From the NCBI RefSeq assembly GCF_031454135.1, contig NZ_JAVDQF010000001.1, positions 3,658,001-3,722,000 of the forward strand: a stretch of DNA of 64,000 nt, given 5' to 3'. The translations under genes were made by a program, and so were the position numbers. Below the pieces are notes generated by a model. The model was not told the origin of the DNA and did no database searches. It worked only from the letters and a program-made list of their open reading frames with translations. The number at the start of each line of letters is the position of its first letter. The stretch's first letter is position 1. Below are positions 42,839-52,013 of the stretch, piece by piece. Origin of the DNA: Arthrobacter russicus. GTDB lineage: Bacteria; Actinomycetota; Actinomycetes; Actinomycetales; Micrococcaceae.

Positions 42839-44110
42839 ATGGTGGCCAGCGATGCACAAAAGACCCAGTATGCGACCGAACACTGGTTCCGCGAACAGGG
42901 CCTGCCTTATTTCGTGCAGCCGAGAAACCGGGGCCGCCGGCTGTTGGCGCGCTGTGCGCCGATGCTGCTCTTCCTGGCTATGTCATCCTTCGCCTGGTCG
43001 TTGTATGCGCACAGTTCGGCAATCCAGCTGATTTCCGACGAGGCGGACAGCGAGTTCGACCTCGGGCCCGGTCAAGCGGTGTTGCTGTTGTCGATGCCGA
43101 TCGCGGTCGTGCTGTTGCCCGTACTTCTGGCGATCGTCGGCCGGCGCTTCCTGGCCCGGCACCGGGGCTGGGCGCGGCTGGTCTCCGCGGGCGCCATCGT
43201 GACGCTGTTGCTGATCAACCCGCTCGTGGCGATCGGCTCCCGCGAGTCGTCCTGGGGAATCGAGTTCTCGAGCAATCTGATCACCGTGCTCCTGGTGCTC
43301 GGTCTGGCCTGGTTGGGCATCGGTTCGTTTCTGGGCTGGAGCGTACGGGCTGCGGTCCGGCAGCTGTCCGCGATCTGGTTGCTCGCCGCGATCGCCTTGC
43401 CACTGCTCATGCTGGTGGTGATCTTCGCCTTCTATTCGCAAGAGACCTGGCAGATGACGGCGGGCTTGCAGCGCGGCCAGATCTTCTGGTTGCTGGTGTT
43501 CCTGCTAGCCACCGGATTGCTCTTCGTGGTCTACAGCGCACGCAAGGAATTGCGCGATCTGCCGGCCAGCCTGACCGAAGAGAGCCGGGCGGAATTGCGT
43601 GGCGGGACCCCTTTGGCCCTGGTCGACGAGCTACCCGGCGGAGCCGGCGAAGGCTGGCAGGGGCTCAACCGCGCGGAGCGGGCGAATGTGGTCTGGGTGC
43701 TGGTGCTGGCGCAGTGTTTCCAGGTGTTGATCTTCGGATTGCTGGTGTTCAGTTTCTTGATGGTGCTCGCGATGCTCTCGGTTCCGGAGCCGCTGGCCGT
43801 GCAATGGAGCGGCCAAGCCGCGGTCCCGCTGCAGATGTTCGGGTTGAACCTGCCGATCGGACAGGCCCCGGTCCGGGTATGCGCGTTCCTGGCTGCGATC
43901 GCGGCCCTGAATTTCGTGGTTTCGGTCAATTCGAGCAAGGCCTACCGGGATGCGTTCTTCGATCCGCTGATCGAACAGACCAGCCGGGCGCTCGCGGTGC
44001 ATGCCGCTTACCAGAGCCGTTTCTGCCGCCCCGAACCGGGTCCCGACGCACCGCAGGATCCGGTGCGGAAGCCCGGGCTGTCGGCACCGGATGACATAGT
44101 TGATGCATGA
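42839..44110 (+). CDS. Multi-pass membrane protein, unknown function
   Basis: A 423-residue protein with about nine hydrophobic helices in two groups (about residues 40-240 and 280-375), split by a cytosolic loop (ELRDLPASLTEESRAELRGG). The N-terminus TQYATEHWFREQGLPYFVQPRNRGRRL has an amphipathic look. I recognise no transporter motif. It overlaps the RecB-like nuclease gene by four bases (ATGA), so the two products are made together, suggesting a joint role. Confidence 0.65.
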   Translation: MVASDAQKTQYATEHWFREQGLPYFVQPRNRGRRLLARCAPMLLFLAMSSFAWSLYAHSSAIQLISDEADSEFDLGPGQAVLLLSMPIAVVLLPVLLAIVGRRFLARHRGWARLVSAGAIVTLLLINPLVAIGSRESSWGIEFSSNLITVLLVLGLAWLGIGSFLGWSVRAAVRQLSAIWLLAAIALPLLMLVVIFAFYSQETWQMTAGLQRGQIFWLLVFLLATGLLFVVYSARKELRDLPASLTEESRAELRGGTPLALVDELPGGAGEGWQGLNRAERANVVWVLVLAQCFQVLIFGLLVFSFLMVLAMLSVPEPLAVQWSGQAAVPLQMFGLNLPIGQAPVRVCAFLAAIAALNFVVSVNSSKAYRDAFFDPLIEQTSRALAVHAAYQSRFCRPEPGPDAPQDPVRKPGLSAPDDIVDA

Positions 44111-44952
44111 CCCAGCCTGCCCTAGCCCACGCCACCGACTTCGGCCGGATGTATGCCCGCTCCCTCGCCGAGGCACCTTCGGTGCCGTCGATCACTACGG
44201 TGATCGGGCTGCAGGCGATCGATCTGGACGGCTGGATCGGCTATATGGCGGCGAAGGCGCTGGCCGACCACCCGGGGCTGCCGGAAGCTGCCGGCCGAAG
44301 CGAGAAATTGCGTCCGTTGGTCCGGGAAGCCGCGAATGCCGCAGCTTCGTTCCGGGACGCGGCTGCAGAACGCGGGGACCGGGTGCATTTCTATGCGGAA
44401 CAAGTCTCACTGCGGGCCTTGGACCGGGAACATGAACTGGAACGGGCCCGGGAACAACTGGCGGAGCGCGGCGAGTCCGGATATGCGGACCGCTTCGACG
44501 CTTGGTGGGAAGACTATGCGGTTCAGCCGCTGGCGCCCGAGGTGACGGTCTGGAACCGCACTGTGGGCTATGCCGGCACCCTGGACCTGGTGGCCCGGAT
44601 CGCTGGGCGCCTGGTGCTGATCGATTTCAAAACCAAAGGCACCGACCGCAACGGCCAGGTCAAAGCGCTGGACCCCAAGGTGGTGATGCAGCTGGTCGCC
44701 GGGATGAAGGCCGAAGAAAGCCTGCTCGACGCTGCCGCGGGCCAATGGGAGGAATGGCGGTACGGCGGTGATCCGTTGCTGCTCGCGGTGGCGATCGGCG
44801 AGACCGAGGTCCGGCCGATGCGCGCCAACCCGGACGTGCTGCCGCAGCAGTGGTACAAGTTCTGCGCGTTGCGCCGGCTCTGGGAGCGCAATGCGGATGC
44901 GGCCGGTGCCGGGGCCCCGCTGCTGCCGGTGGCACCGCCGCCGGTCCGCTGA
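44107..44952 (+). CDS. RecB-like PD-(D/E)XK superfamily protein
   Basis: A 281-residue cytosolic protein. Order of motifs fits the RecB/Cas4/Exo5-type nuclease core: GDRVHFYAEQ (His94), Glu145 in PEVTVWN, Asp160 in GYAGTLDLVA, Asp173-x-Lys175 in LIDFKTKG and a Gln in VVMQLVAGMKAEE. It could therefore be an active DNA exonuclease, or a divergent non-catalytic relative. No helicase is fused. It overlaps the membrane protein gene upstream and lies 75 bp before def. Confidence 0.7.
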   Translation: MTQPALAHATDFGRMYARSLAEAPSVPSITTVIGLQAIDLDGWIGYMAAKALADHPGLPEAAGRSEKLRPLVREAANAAASFRDAAAERGDRVHFYAEQVSLRALDREHELERAREQLAERGESGYADRFDAWWEDYAVQPLAPEVTVWNRTVGYAGTLDLVARIAGRLVLIDFKTKGTDRNGQVKALDPKVVMQLVAGMKAEESLLDAAAGQWEEWRYGGDPLLLAVAIGETEVRPMRANPDVLPQQWYKFCALRRLWERNADAAGAGAPLLPVAPPPVR

Positions 44953-45027
44953 AGCCGGTGCCGCCGGTGCCGTGCGCCGACTAGAATCAATTGACGATTC
45001 ACAACGAGCAGACAGGGTTCTACGGGC

Positions 45028-45597
45028 ATGGCCATTCTGGAAATACGGATCATGGGGGACCCGGTGCTGCGCACTGCGGCCGAGCCGGTGACCGAGTTCG
45101 GGCCCGAGCTGGCCAAGCTCGTTGCGGACATGTTCGAAACCATGGACGACGTCGACGGCGCCGGTTTGGCGGCCCCGCAAGTGGGCGTCGGAAAGCGGAT
45201 TTTCACCTATCGGGTGGCTGAAGTTTCGGGTTACGTCATCAACCCGGTGATCGAAAACGGCGAAGTGCTCCAGGAATCCGGTGCCGAAGGTTGCCTCTCG
45301 GTGCCCGGACTGGGGTTCGGAGTACCCCGGTGGCAGCGCAGCGTGGTGCGTGGCGTGGATTTGGCCGGCGAGCCGGTTCTGATCGAAGCGGAAGGCATGC
45401 TGGCGCGTTGCATGCAGCATGAAACAGACCATTTGGCCGGCAGCCTGTTCATCGACCGGCTCAGCGGGGAGGACCGGCGGGACGCGATGCGGAGCATCCG
45501 GCACGCCCGGTTCGATCAGCTGACCGCCAAGACCAATGCCCACCGGGCGCAAACCGTGGGCTCGAGCTTCGGCACGAGTTTCGGAGGCCAGGCGTGA
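45028..45597 (+). CDS. def: Peptide deformylase
   Basis: A 189-residue metalloenzyme that removes the formyl group from new proteins. Motif 1 is GAGLAAPQVGVG, motif 2 is EGCLSVPG with Cys89, and motif 3 is HETDH with His131, Glu132 and His135. Full length. It overlaps fmt by four bases (GTGA), which pairs removal and addition of the formyl group in one operon. Confidence 0.96.
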   Translation: MAILEIRIMGDPVLRTAAEPVTEFGPELAKLVADMFETMDDVDGAGLAAPQVGVGKRIFTYRVAEVSGYVINPVIENGEVLQESGAEGCLSVPGLGFGVPRWQRSVVRGVDLAGEPVLIEAEGMLARCMQHETDHLAGSLFIDRLSGEDRRDAMRSIRHARFDQLTAKTNAHRAQTVGSSFGTSFGGQA

Positions 45598-46517
45598 GGG
45601 TGCTCTTCGCCGGCACCCCTGCGGTGGCCCTGCCCGCGCTCGAGGAACTCCGGGCTGCGGGATTCTCGGTGGTCGGTGTGCTGACCAGACCGGATGCACC
45701 GGTCGGCCGGAAACGGATTTCGACCCCGTCCCCGGTGGCGGCGCGTGCTGCGGAATTGGGCCTGCCGGTGATCAAAGCAGCCCGCGTCGACGAGGCAGCG
45801 CAAGCCGCGATCGCCGCGCTGCGCCCGGATGTCGCCGCCATCGTCGCCTATGGGGCGATCGTTCCGCCGTCGGCCCTGGTGCTGCCCGAGCACGGTTGGA
45901 TCAACCTGCATTTCTCGCTGCTTCCGGCCTGGCGCGGTGCTGCTCCGGTGCAGCACGCGGTGATCAACGGCGACGACCTGACCGGTGCTTCCACGTTCCA
46001 GCTCGAGGCGGGTCTGGACACCGGGCCGGTTTTCGGCACGGTCACCGAGCCGATCCGCGCCGAGGACACCGGGTCCGCCTTGCTCGACCGGCTCTCCCGT
46101 TCCGGCGCGGTGCTGCTCGCGCAGACCCTTGCCGCGATTGCGGACGGCTCGGCGGTCGCGATCGCCCAGTCCGGAACGGTCTCTTTGGCTCCGAAGCTCA
46201 CCATCGAGGACGGGAAGATCGACTTCACCGCGCCGGCGTTGGCGATCAGCCGAAGAATCCGCGGGGTCACTGCGGAACCGGGGGCTTGGACGTGGTTGGA
46301 CGGGCAACGCTTCAAAGTGGGCCAAGCGGTGCTGCGCCCGGACCAGCGGGACCTGCCGCCTGGCCGGTTGGCGGTGCTGGGCAAGTCGCTCCTGGTCGGC
46401 ACCGGATCGCACGCGATAGAACTGCTGGCCGTGCAACCGGCCGGGAAAAAGATGATGAAGGCCGCCGATTGGTTGCGCGGGATCGGAACGGTCGAGGGGA
46501 TGGTATTCGGTGGATGA
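45594..46517 (+). CDS. fmt: Methionyl-tRNA formyltransferase
   Basis: A 307-residue enzyme that formylates initiator Met-tRNA using 10-formyl-tetrahydrofolate. The catalytic core has NLHFSLLPAWRGAAPVQHAV (Asn, His) and the Asp in LEAGLDTGPVF. The C-terminal OB-like domain has RGVTAEPGAWTWLDGQRFKV. GTG start inside the def stop. Overlaps rsmB by 8 bp. Confidence 0.97.
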   Translation: MRVLFAGTPAVALPALEELRAAGFSVVGVLTRPDAPVGRKRISTPSPVAARAAELGLPVIKAARVDEAAQAAIAALRPDVAAIVAYGAIVPPSALVLPEHGWINLHFSLLPAWRGAAPVQHAVINGDDLTGASTFQLEAGLDTGPVFGTVTEPIRAEDTGSALLDRLSRSGAVLLAQTLAAIADGSAVAIAQSGTVSLAPKLTIEDGKIDFTAPALAISRRIRGVTAEPGAWTWLDGQRFKVGQAVLRPDQRDLPPGRLAVLGKSLLVGTGSHAIELLAVQPAGKKMMKAADWLRGIGTVEGMVFGG

Positions 46518-48114
46518 CAGGGCCAATGGCCGGAAGCACAACGGCCAAACACACAAAGGCCAGGGCAGCGGCCCGGATCGGCGCCGTCGGGATCCGGACG
46601 GCGAGGGCCGGCGCAACAACCGCGGGCGGGAACGCAACCGCGGCGGCAATGCGCCCCGCGGATTCTCCGAATCGACGCCGGCACAACGGGTCCGCGAGGC
46701 CGATGCGGCCCGCCTGGTGGCGTTCGAAGTGCTGCGCGCGGTGTCCAAGGACAATGCCTATGCGAATTTGGTGTTGCCGGCCAAAATCCGCGCCAACCGC
46801 TTGGATAAACGCGATGCCGGTTTGGCCACCGAGCTCGGTTACGGCGCCCTGCGGGCGAAAGGCAGCTATGACGCGGTGATCGCAGCCTGTGTCGACCGGC
46901 CGTTGGCCGACGTCGATGAAGCGATCCTGGACGCCTTGCGGCTGGGCGCGCACCAGCTGCTCGCGATGCGGATCCCGCCGCACGCCGCGGTCAATCAGAC
47001 CGTCGGCTTGGCGCGAGCCGTGATCGGCGCCGGTCCGGCGTCGTTCATCAACGCGGTGCTCCGGAAGATCGCCGCCAAAGACCTCAGCGAATGGCTGGAC
47101 GAACTGACCGCCGGGCTGTCCGATCCGGTGAAGATCGCGGCCATCCGGCAGGCCCATCCGGAATGGATCGTGCGGGCGCTGCGGCAGTCCCTGGTAGCGC
47201 ACGGCCGGCCGGTCGAAGAAATCGATGCGCTGCTCGAAGCGGACAACGCCGCGCCGGTGGTCAATCTGGTGGCGCTGCCGGGCCTGGGCGATTTGGCAGA
47301 GGCCTTCGACGCGGATTTCACTCCGGGGCCGTTGGTCGCCGATTCGGCATTGTCCGCAGGCGGCGACCCGGGGCGGCTCGGCAGCATCCGGGAAGGCGTC
47401 GTCCGGGTGCAAGACGTCGGATCGCAGTTGGTGGCCCGGGCCTTGGCCGCAGCGCCGCTGACCGGGACGGGCGGCGCCCCGGAACGCTGGTTGGACCTGT
47501 GCGCCGGGCCCGGCGGCAAAGCGGCCTTGCTGGCGGCTTTGGCCAAACAACGCGGCGCGACGCTATTGGCCAATGAGCCGGCCGAACACCGCGCGGAACT
47601 CGTGCGCAAAGCCCTGGCCGCGGTGCCCGGTGAACTCTGGCAACTGCGGGTGGCAGATGGCCGTACGATTGCCGAGGACTACCCCGAAACCTTCGACCGG
47701 ATCCTGGTCGACGCCCCGTGCAGCGGGCTTGGCGCCTTGCGTCGGCGCCCGGAATCGCGGTGGCGTCGGACGCCGGCCGAAGTGGCCGAATTGAGCCAAT
47801 TGCAACGCGAATTGCTCGTTGCCGGCTTGGCCGCACTCAAACCGGGGGGAGTGCTCGGCTATGCGACCTGTTCGCCGCACCCGGCGGAGACCCTTGCCGT
47901 GGTCACCGATGTGTTGCGCAAACGCGATGATCTGGAGCTGCTCGATGCCGGCGAAGTGCTCGACGGAGTCGCTTTGAAGCCGCTGCACGCCGGGCAGCCG
48001 GCTGCTGGATTGGGCAATTCCGGCTCGGGTGCCTCGGCCCAGCTGTGGCCGCACCTGCACGCGACCGACGCGATGTTCCTGACTTTGATCAGAAAAACCA
48101 ACAGGGAGAACTGA
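46510..48114 (+). CDS. rsmB: 16S rRNA (cytosine967-C5)-methyltransferase
   Basis: A 534-residue protein in three parts. Residues 1-55 form an Arg/Gly/Asn-rich basic tail ([13 protein letters not shown]) likely to bind RNA. Residues of about 60-195 form a NusB-like domain ([22 protein letters not shown]). The C-terminal SAM domain has [29 protein letters not shown] with Cys404 and [12 protein letters not shown] with the catalytic Cys454. It makes m5C967 in 16S rRNA. GTG 46510 start overlaps fmt. Confidence 0.95.
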   Translation: MDDRANGRKHNGQTHKGQGSGPDRRRRDPDGEGRRNNRGRERNRGGNAPRGFSESTPAQRVREADAARLVAFEVLRAVSKDNAYANLVLPAKIRANRLDKRDAGLATELGYGALRAKGSYDAVIAACVDRPLADVDEAILDALRLGAHQLLAMRIPPHAAVNQTVGLARAVIGAGPASFINAVLRKIAAKDLSEWLDELTAGLSDPVKIAAIRQAHPEWIVRALRQSLVAHGRPVEEIDALLEADNAAPVVNLVALPGLGDLAEAFDADFTPGPLVADSALSAGGDPGRLGSIREGVVRVQDVGSQLVARALAAAPLTGTGGAPERWLDLCAGPGGKAALLAALAKQRGATLLANEPAEHRAELVRKALAAVPGELWQLRVADGRTIAEDYPETFDRILVDAPCSGLGALRRRPESRWRRTPAEVAELSQLQRELLVAGLAALKPGGVLGYATCSPHPAETLAVVTDVLRKRDDLELLDAGEVLDGVALKPLHAGQPAAGLGNSGSGASAQLWPHLHATDAMFLTLIRKTNREN

Positions 48115-48116
48115 GC

Positions 48117-48770
48117 ATGAGTTGTGCCATCCATCCGAGCATCCTGTCCGCGGATTTCGTGAACCTGGAATCCGAATTGCTCCGGATCGGCAATGCCGAT
48201 GCGGTGCACGTCGACGTCATGGACAACCACTTCGTGCCGAACTTGACGTTGGGCCTGCCGATTGTCCGCCGGATTCAGGAAGTCAGCCCGATTCCGCTCG
48301 ACGTGCATCTGATGATCAGCGATGCGGACCGCTGGGCCCCCGAGTATGCGGACACCGGAGCCGCTTCGGTGACTTTCCACGCCGAAGCTTCGGCGGCTCC
48401 GATTCGTTTGGCGCGCGAACTTCGGGCGCGCGGTGCCAAAGCCGGCATGGCGTTGCGCCCGGCCACCCCGTTGGAACCGTACCTGGACATGCTCGACGAG
48501 CTGGACTTGCTGTTGCTGATGACCGTGGAGCCGGGATTCGGCGGCCAAGCCTTCCTGGACCTGGTGCTGCCGAAGATCGTCCGGGCGCGGGCCGCGATCG
48601 ACGGATCCGGAGCTGCCGTGGCCCTGCAGATCGACGGCGGCGTCTCGCCGGAGACGATCGAACGGGCGGCTGCTGCCGGTGCCGATGTGTTCGTCGCGGG
48701 ATCCGCGGTTTACAACACCCCCGACCCGGCTGCGGCGATCGACCTGCTCCGCAGCCTCGGAACCCGCTAG
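48117..48770 (+). CDS. rpe: Ribulose-phosphate 3-epimerase
   Basis: A 217-residue TIM-barrel enzyme of the pentose phosphate pathway; it links to riboflavin synthesis by supplying ribulose 5-phosphate. Metal and catalytic residues are in [35 protein letters not shown] and [13 protein letters not shown] 48117 follows GGGAGAACTGAGC and starts 2 bp after rsmB. Confidence 0.96.
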   Translation: MSCAIHPSILSADFVNLESELLRIGNADAVHVDVMDNHFVPNLTLGLPIVRRIQEVSPIPLDVHLMISDADRWAPEYADTGAASVTFHAEASAAPIRLARELRARGAKAGMALRPATPLEPYLDMLDELDLLLLMTVEPGFGGQAFLDLVLPKIVRARAAIDGSGAAVALQIDGGVSPETIERAAAAGADVFVAGSAVYNTPDPAAAIDLLRSLGTR

Positions 48771-48784
48771 CCGAGGCCCGATCC

Positions 48785-49951
48785 GTGAGCGGAGCGGCCC
48801 CCGGACGGTTCGTCGTCGAGCTTCCGGACGAAGACGTCGCCAGGATGCTGCAGCTGATCGACCAGGAACGCCGTCGGGCGCCCGCGCCGGAGGCCGCTTG
48901 GGCGAGCGCGGCGGACTGCCGAGGCTTCGACCGGCTGTGCGATTACTGGTTGAACGGCTTCGACTGGTCCGCGCAACAAGCACGGCTGAACGAACAACCC
49001 CAGTTCACCCTGGAGGTCGACGGTGTGCTGGTGCATTTCGTCCACCAGCGTGCCGCCGGCGGGCCGGGGATCCCGCTGCTGCTGGCGCACAGCTGGCCCA
49101 GCACGTTCCTCGAATACCTGCCGCTGGTGCCGGTTCTGACCAATCCTTCGGCATACGGCATCCCGGGTCCCGGCTTCGATGTGGTGATCCCTTCGCTGCC
49201 GGGCTTCGGATTCTCCGAACGCCCCCGCGGCAAAGCGTGGAGCTACGCCGCCACCGCCGGTTTGTGGCACCGGCTGATGCAGCAGTTGGGCTATTCCGAG
49301 TTTGCCGTTTCGGGAACCGGATTCGGTGCCGGAGTGGCCTCGATGATGGCCTGGCAACATCCGGAACGGATGTCCGCTTTGCAATTGAACAGTGTGGACG
49401 TGCCCCCGCCGCCGAGCCCCGAGCAGGCTTTGTCGACCGCGGAACTCCTGGCTCTGGCGCAAAGCGGCTGCTGGGATGCGGCGGCACCGGCCCAGCCGTG
49501 TGGACTGGTGCCGAAGTCGAACATGCTTTCTTTTGCCCTGGCGGATTCGCCCTATTCGGTTGCCGCCTGGATCGTCCAGCGCTGGCGGTTGTGGGCCGGC
49601 CCAGCGGCCGATCTCTCCGAAGCCTCGGACCACGACTCGCTGTTGACCATGCTCAGCCTGTACTGGCTTACCGGGACCACTGGAGCGTCGATCCTCGACT
49701 TCTACGACAACCGGGCCGAGCCGCCGCGTCTGGAGCCCGGCCAGAAGATTACCGTGCCGACGGCGATCGGCGTGTTTCCGGATTCGGCCGGAAACCGGGG
49801 CCCCGACGGAGCGGAATTCGAGTGGCAGAAGCGGCTCTACCGGCTCGAACGAATCACCGAGTTCCCGCGGATCGGCAGCTTCGGAGTGATCCACGATCCG
49901 CAACTGCTGGCCCGGGAGCTGTTCCAGTTCGTCCAAGATTGCGCCCGATGA
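48785..49951 (+). CDS. Epoxide hydrolase-like protein with degenerate active site
   Basis: A 388-residue protein with the EHN N-terminal domain (about 10-110) and alpha/beta hydrolase fold of microsomal-type epoxide hydrolases. Key residues are altered: the nucleophile motif is SGTGFGA where relatives have GGDWG, placing Gly179 where Asp should be; the oxyanion loop is HSWPST instead of HGWPGS; and the C-terminal GGHFAA becomes IGSFGV, with Ser365 in place of His. Classic epoxide hydrolysis therefore seems impossible. The frame is intact over its full length, so it is probably kept for another role. GTG 48785 is 14 bp after rpe. It precedes the FMN riboswitch. Confidence 0.75.
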   Translation: MSGAAPGRFVVELPDEDVARMLQLIDQERRRAPAPEAAWASAADCRGFDRLCDYWLNGFDWSAQQARLNEQPQFTLEVDGVLVHFVHQRAAGGPGIPLLLAHSWPSTFLEYLPLVPVLTNPSAYGIPGPGFDVVIPSLPGFGFSERPRGKAWSYAATAGLWHRLMQQLGYSEFAVSGTGFGAGVASMMAWQHPERMSALQLNSVDVPPPPSPEQALSTAELLALAQSGCWDAAAPAQPCGLVPKSNMLSFALADSPYSVAAWIVQRWRLWAGPAADLSEASDHDSLLTMLSLYWLTGTTGASILDFYDNRAEPPRLEPGQKITVPTAIGVFPDSAGNRGPDGAEFEWQKRLYRLERITEFPRIGSFGVIHDPQLLARELFQFVQDCAR

Positions 49952-50030
49952 CGGCGAACCGGCAGCTGCCGGGCCGGCCAGGAATAAGCGTGCCGGCAAT
50001 GCGGTTCGACATGTCATAATCGTTAGATCA

Positions 50031-50170
50031 ACGTGCTCCGGGGTCGGTGTAAGTCCGAACCGGCGGTAATAGTCCGCGACCCGTGCGCGGCGGCTGGGAA
50101 CGGTCGTCGCAATCGGTTGAACCGGTGAAATTCCGGTACCGACAGTTAAAGTCTGGATGGGAGAAGCACG
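50031..50170 (+). ncRNA. FMN riboswitch (RFN element)
   Basis: The conserved RFN blocks are all present: GTGCTCCGGGGTCGGTGTAA, CCGAACCGGCGGTAATAGTC, GTGAAATTCCGGTACCGACA, GTTAAAGTCTGGATGGGAGA, closing with AGCACG that pairs with the first bases. It binds FMN and shuts off the riboflavin genes downstream. Confidence 0.97.
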
Positions 50171-50174
50171 TGTG

Positions 50175-50204
50175 ATGCAGTGCGCTGTGACGAGCGCGCA
50201 GCAT
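50175..50204 (+). promoter_or_regulatory. FMN riboswitch expression-platform hairpin
   Basis: Bases 50175-50186 (ATGCAGTGCGCT) and 50193-50204 (AGCGCGCAGCAT) form a hairpin with 10 of 12 pairs right after the aptamer. No U-run follows, so control could be by Rho-type termination or by masking translation of ribM. Confidence 0.55.
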
Positions 50205-50246
50205 TGACGTTCCCCGGAGCCATCGCAGTGGATGGAAAGGGAGAAC

Positions 50247-50978
50247 ATGATCGACTTTCTGCGATGGCTCTTTGACGCCAAACTCGAATTCGCCGGTGGC
50301 GGGTTCTTGCTCTGGCGCGAAGTGCTAGGCAATCTTTTCGGGCTGCTCAGCGCCCTCGGCGGAATGCGCCGCAAAGTCTGGGCCTGGCCGGTCGGCATCG
50401 TCGGCAATGTGCTGCTCTTCACGGTATTCCTGGGCACGGTTTTCGGCGCCCCGAATCCGGTGAACCTCTTGGGCCAAGCCGGTAGGCAAGTGATGTTCAT
50501 CGTGGTCTCGGTATATGGCTGGTACCGCTGGCGACAAGCCCGCAACGGGAATCCGGGGCAAGCCGCGGGGGAGTCCAACGCGGTGGAACCGCAGTGGGCT
50601 TCCTGGTCGGCCCGGATCTTCCTGGTGGCCGCGCTGATCGCGGGTACTGCGATCCTGACCCCGGTGTTCCGGGCGCTCGGTTCCTATGAGCCGGTGTGGG
50701 CCGATGCCTGGATCTTCATGGGCTCACTGTTGGCCACCTATGGCATGGCCCGGGGCTGGGTCGAGTTCTGGCTGATCTGGGTCGCCGTCGACGTGGTGGG
50801 CGTACCGCTGCTGTTCAGTGCCGGCTACTATGCCAGCGGATTCATGTACATTTTCTACGGCGCATTCACCCTGGTCGGCTTCTTCGTCTGGTGGCGGGTC
50901 AAACGGCGCAGCGACCAGGCGGTCTCGGTGGAGACCGGGTTTCCGGATCCGACGGTCAATGTAGGGGAGCGCAAATGA
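50247..50978 (+). CDS. ribM: Riboflavin transporter RibM (PnuC family)
   Basis: A 243-residue membrane protein with about seven helices. It has PnuC-family features: GNLFGLLSALGGMRRKVWAWPVGIVGNVLLF, GQAGRQVMFIVVSVYGWYRW and WIFMGSLLATYGMARGWVEFWLIWVAVD. The FMN riboswitch just upstream identifies it as the RibM/PnuX riboflavin importer rather than a nicotinamide riboside carrier. ATG 50247 follows AAAGGGAG; ATG 50232 is an alternative. Its stop overlaps ribD. Confidence 0.92.
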   Translation: MIDFLRWLFDAKLEFAGGGFLLWREVLGNLFGLLSALGGMRRKVWAWPVGIVGNVLLFTVFLGTVFGAPNPVNLLGQAGRQVMFIVVSVYGWYRWRQARNGNPGQAAGESNAVEPQWASWSARIFLVAALIAGTAILTPVFRALGSYEPVWADAWIFMGSLLATYGMARGWVEFWLIWVAVDVVGVPLLFSAGYYASGFMYIFYGAFTLVGFFVWWRVKRRSDQAVSVETGFPDPTVNVGERK

Positions 50979-52012
50979 CCTACGAAGCGGCCATGCGCTT
51001 GGCGCTGGAACAAGCAGTCAAAGGCGTCCGGGGTGCGAATCCGCTGGTCGGTGCGGTGCTGCTGGATTCGAGCGGCGGGCTGCTCGGCGTCGGGCACCAT
51101 GAAGGCGCCGGGACGCCGCACGCGGAAGCCGCCGCCTTGGCCGGGTTGCCGCCGGAGCGGATCCGCGGGGGAACCATGGTGGTCAGTTTGGAACCGTGCG
51201 GGCACGTCGGCCGGATGCCGGCCTGCAGTCAGAGCCTGATCGAGGCCGGGATCGCCACCGTGGTCTACGCGGTGGCAGATCCGGCTCCGTTGGCGCGCGG
51301 CGGAGCGGCGCAGCTCCGGGCGGCCGGCGTCACCGTGGTCGAGGGGGTTTCGGCCGGGCCGGCCGCAGAACTGAACCGCCGGTGGTTCGCCGCAGTCCAA
51401 GCGCAGCGCCCCTACACCAGTGTGCACATCGCGCAGACTCTGGACGGCCGGATCGCGGCGGCCGACGGAAGCAGCCAATGGATCTCCAGCCCGGAGTCGC
51501 TCGTCGCCAATCACGCCCTGCGGGCCCGGGTCGACGCGATGCTGGTGGGCACCGGCACGGTGATCGCGGACGATCCCCGGCTGACCGCCCGGCGTCCGGA
51601 CGGTTCGCTCGCCGCGAAGCAGCCCCGGCGGGTGGTGCTGGGCCTCCGCGAGGTCCCGGAGCAAGCGGCATTGCGCGGCGACGGCAATTGGGTCCAGATC
51701 CGCAGCCACGATCCGGAAGCGGCCGGGCGGATCTTGAAAGCCGAAGGCGTCGACCATTTGATGGTCGAAGGCGGGGCGAAGGTCACCGCGGCGTTCCTGC
51801 GCGCCGACCTGGTGGACGAATTGATCGTGTCGATCGCACCGACCGTGCTGGGTGCCGGGACTTCTTCGATCGGCGACCTCGGCATCGAAACGCTCGGTGC
51901 CGCGCGGCACTTCGCGTGGGATCCGGCGGCAGCGGTTCGCCGCGACGGCGATGATCTCACCTTGAGCCTGATCCCGCAGCCGTTACCTACGACCTTCATG
52001 AAGGAGAACTGA
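50975..52012 (+). CDS. ribD: Bifunctional pyrimidine deaminase/reductase RibD
   Basis: A 345-residue enzyme for the second and third steps of riboflavin synthesis. The deaminase domain (1-140) has zinc motifs PHAEAAAL and SLEPCGHVGRMPAC, with Met where Thr is common in GRTPPC. The reductase domain (about 145-345) has VHIAQTLDGRIAAADGSSQWIS, DAMLVGTGTVIADDPRLTAR and LMVEGGAKVTAAFL for NADPH binding. Overlaps ribM by four bases and ends 1 bp before ribE. Confidence 0.95.
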   Translation: MTYEAAMRLALEQAVKGVRGANPLVGAVLLDSSGGLLGVGHHEGAGTPHAEAAALAGLPPERIRGGTMVVSLEPCGHVGRMPACSQSLIEAGIATVVYAVADPAPLARGGAAQLRAAGVTVVEGVSAGPAAELNRRWFAAVQAQRPYTSVHIAQTLDGRIAAADGSSQWISSPESLVANHALRARVDAMLVGTGTVIADDPRLTARRPDGSLAAKQPRRVVLGLREVPEQAALRGDGNWVQIRSHDPEAAGRILKAEGVDHLMVEGGAKVTAAFLRADLVDELIVSIAPTVLGAGTSSIGDLGIETLGAARHFAWDPAAAVRRDGDDLTLSLIPQPLPTTFMKEN

Positions 52013-52013
52013 G

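Noticed and set aside
48122-48784. Long upstream extension of the epoxide-hydrolase-like protein
   Set aside because: It overlaps rpe in another frame and is not protein-like; GTG 48785 gives the family N-terminus.
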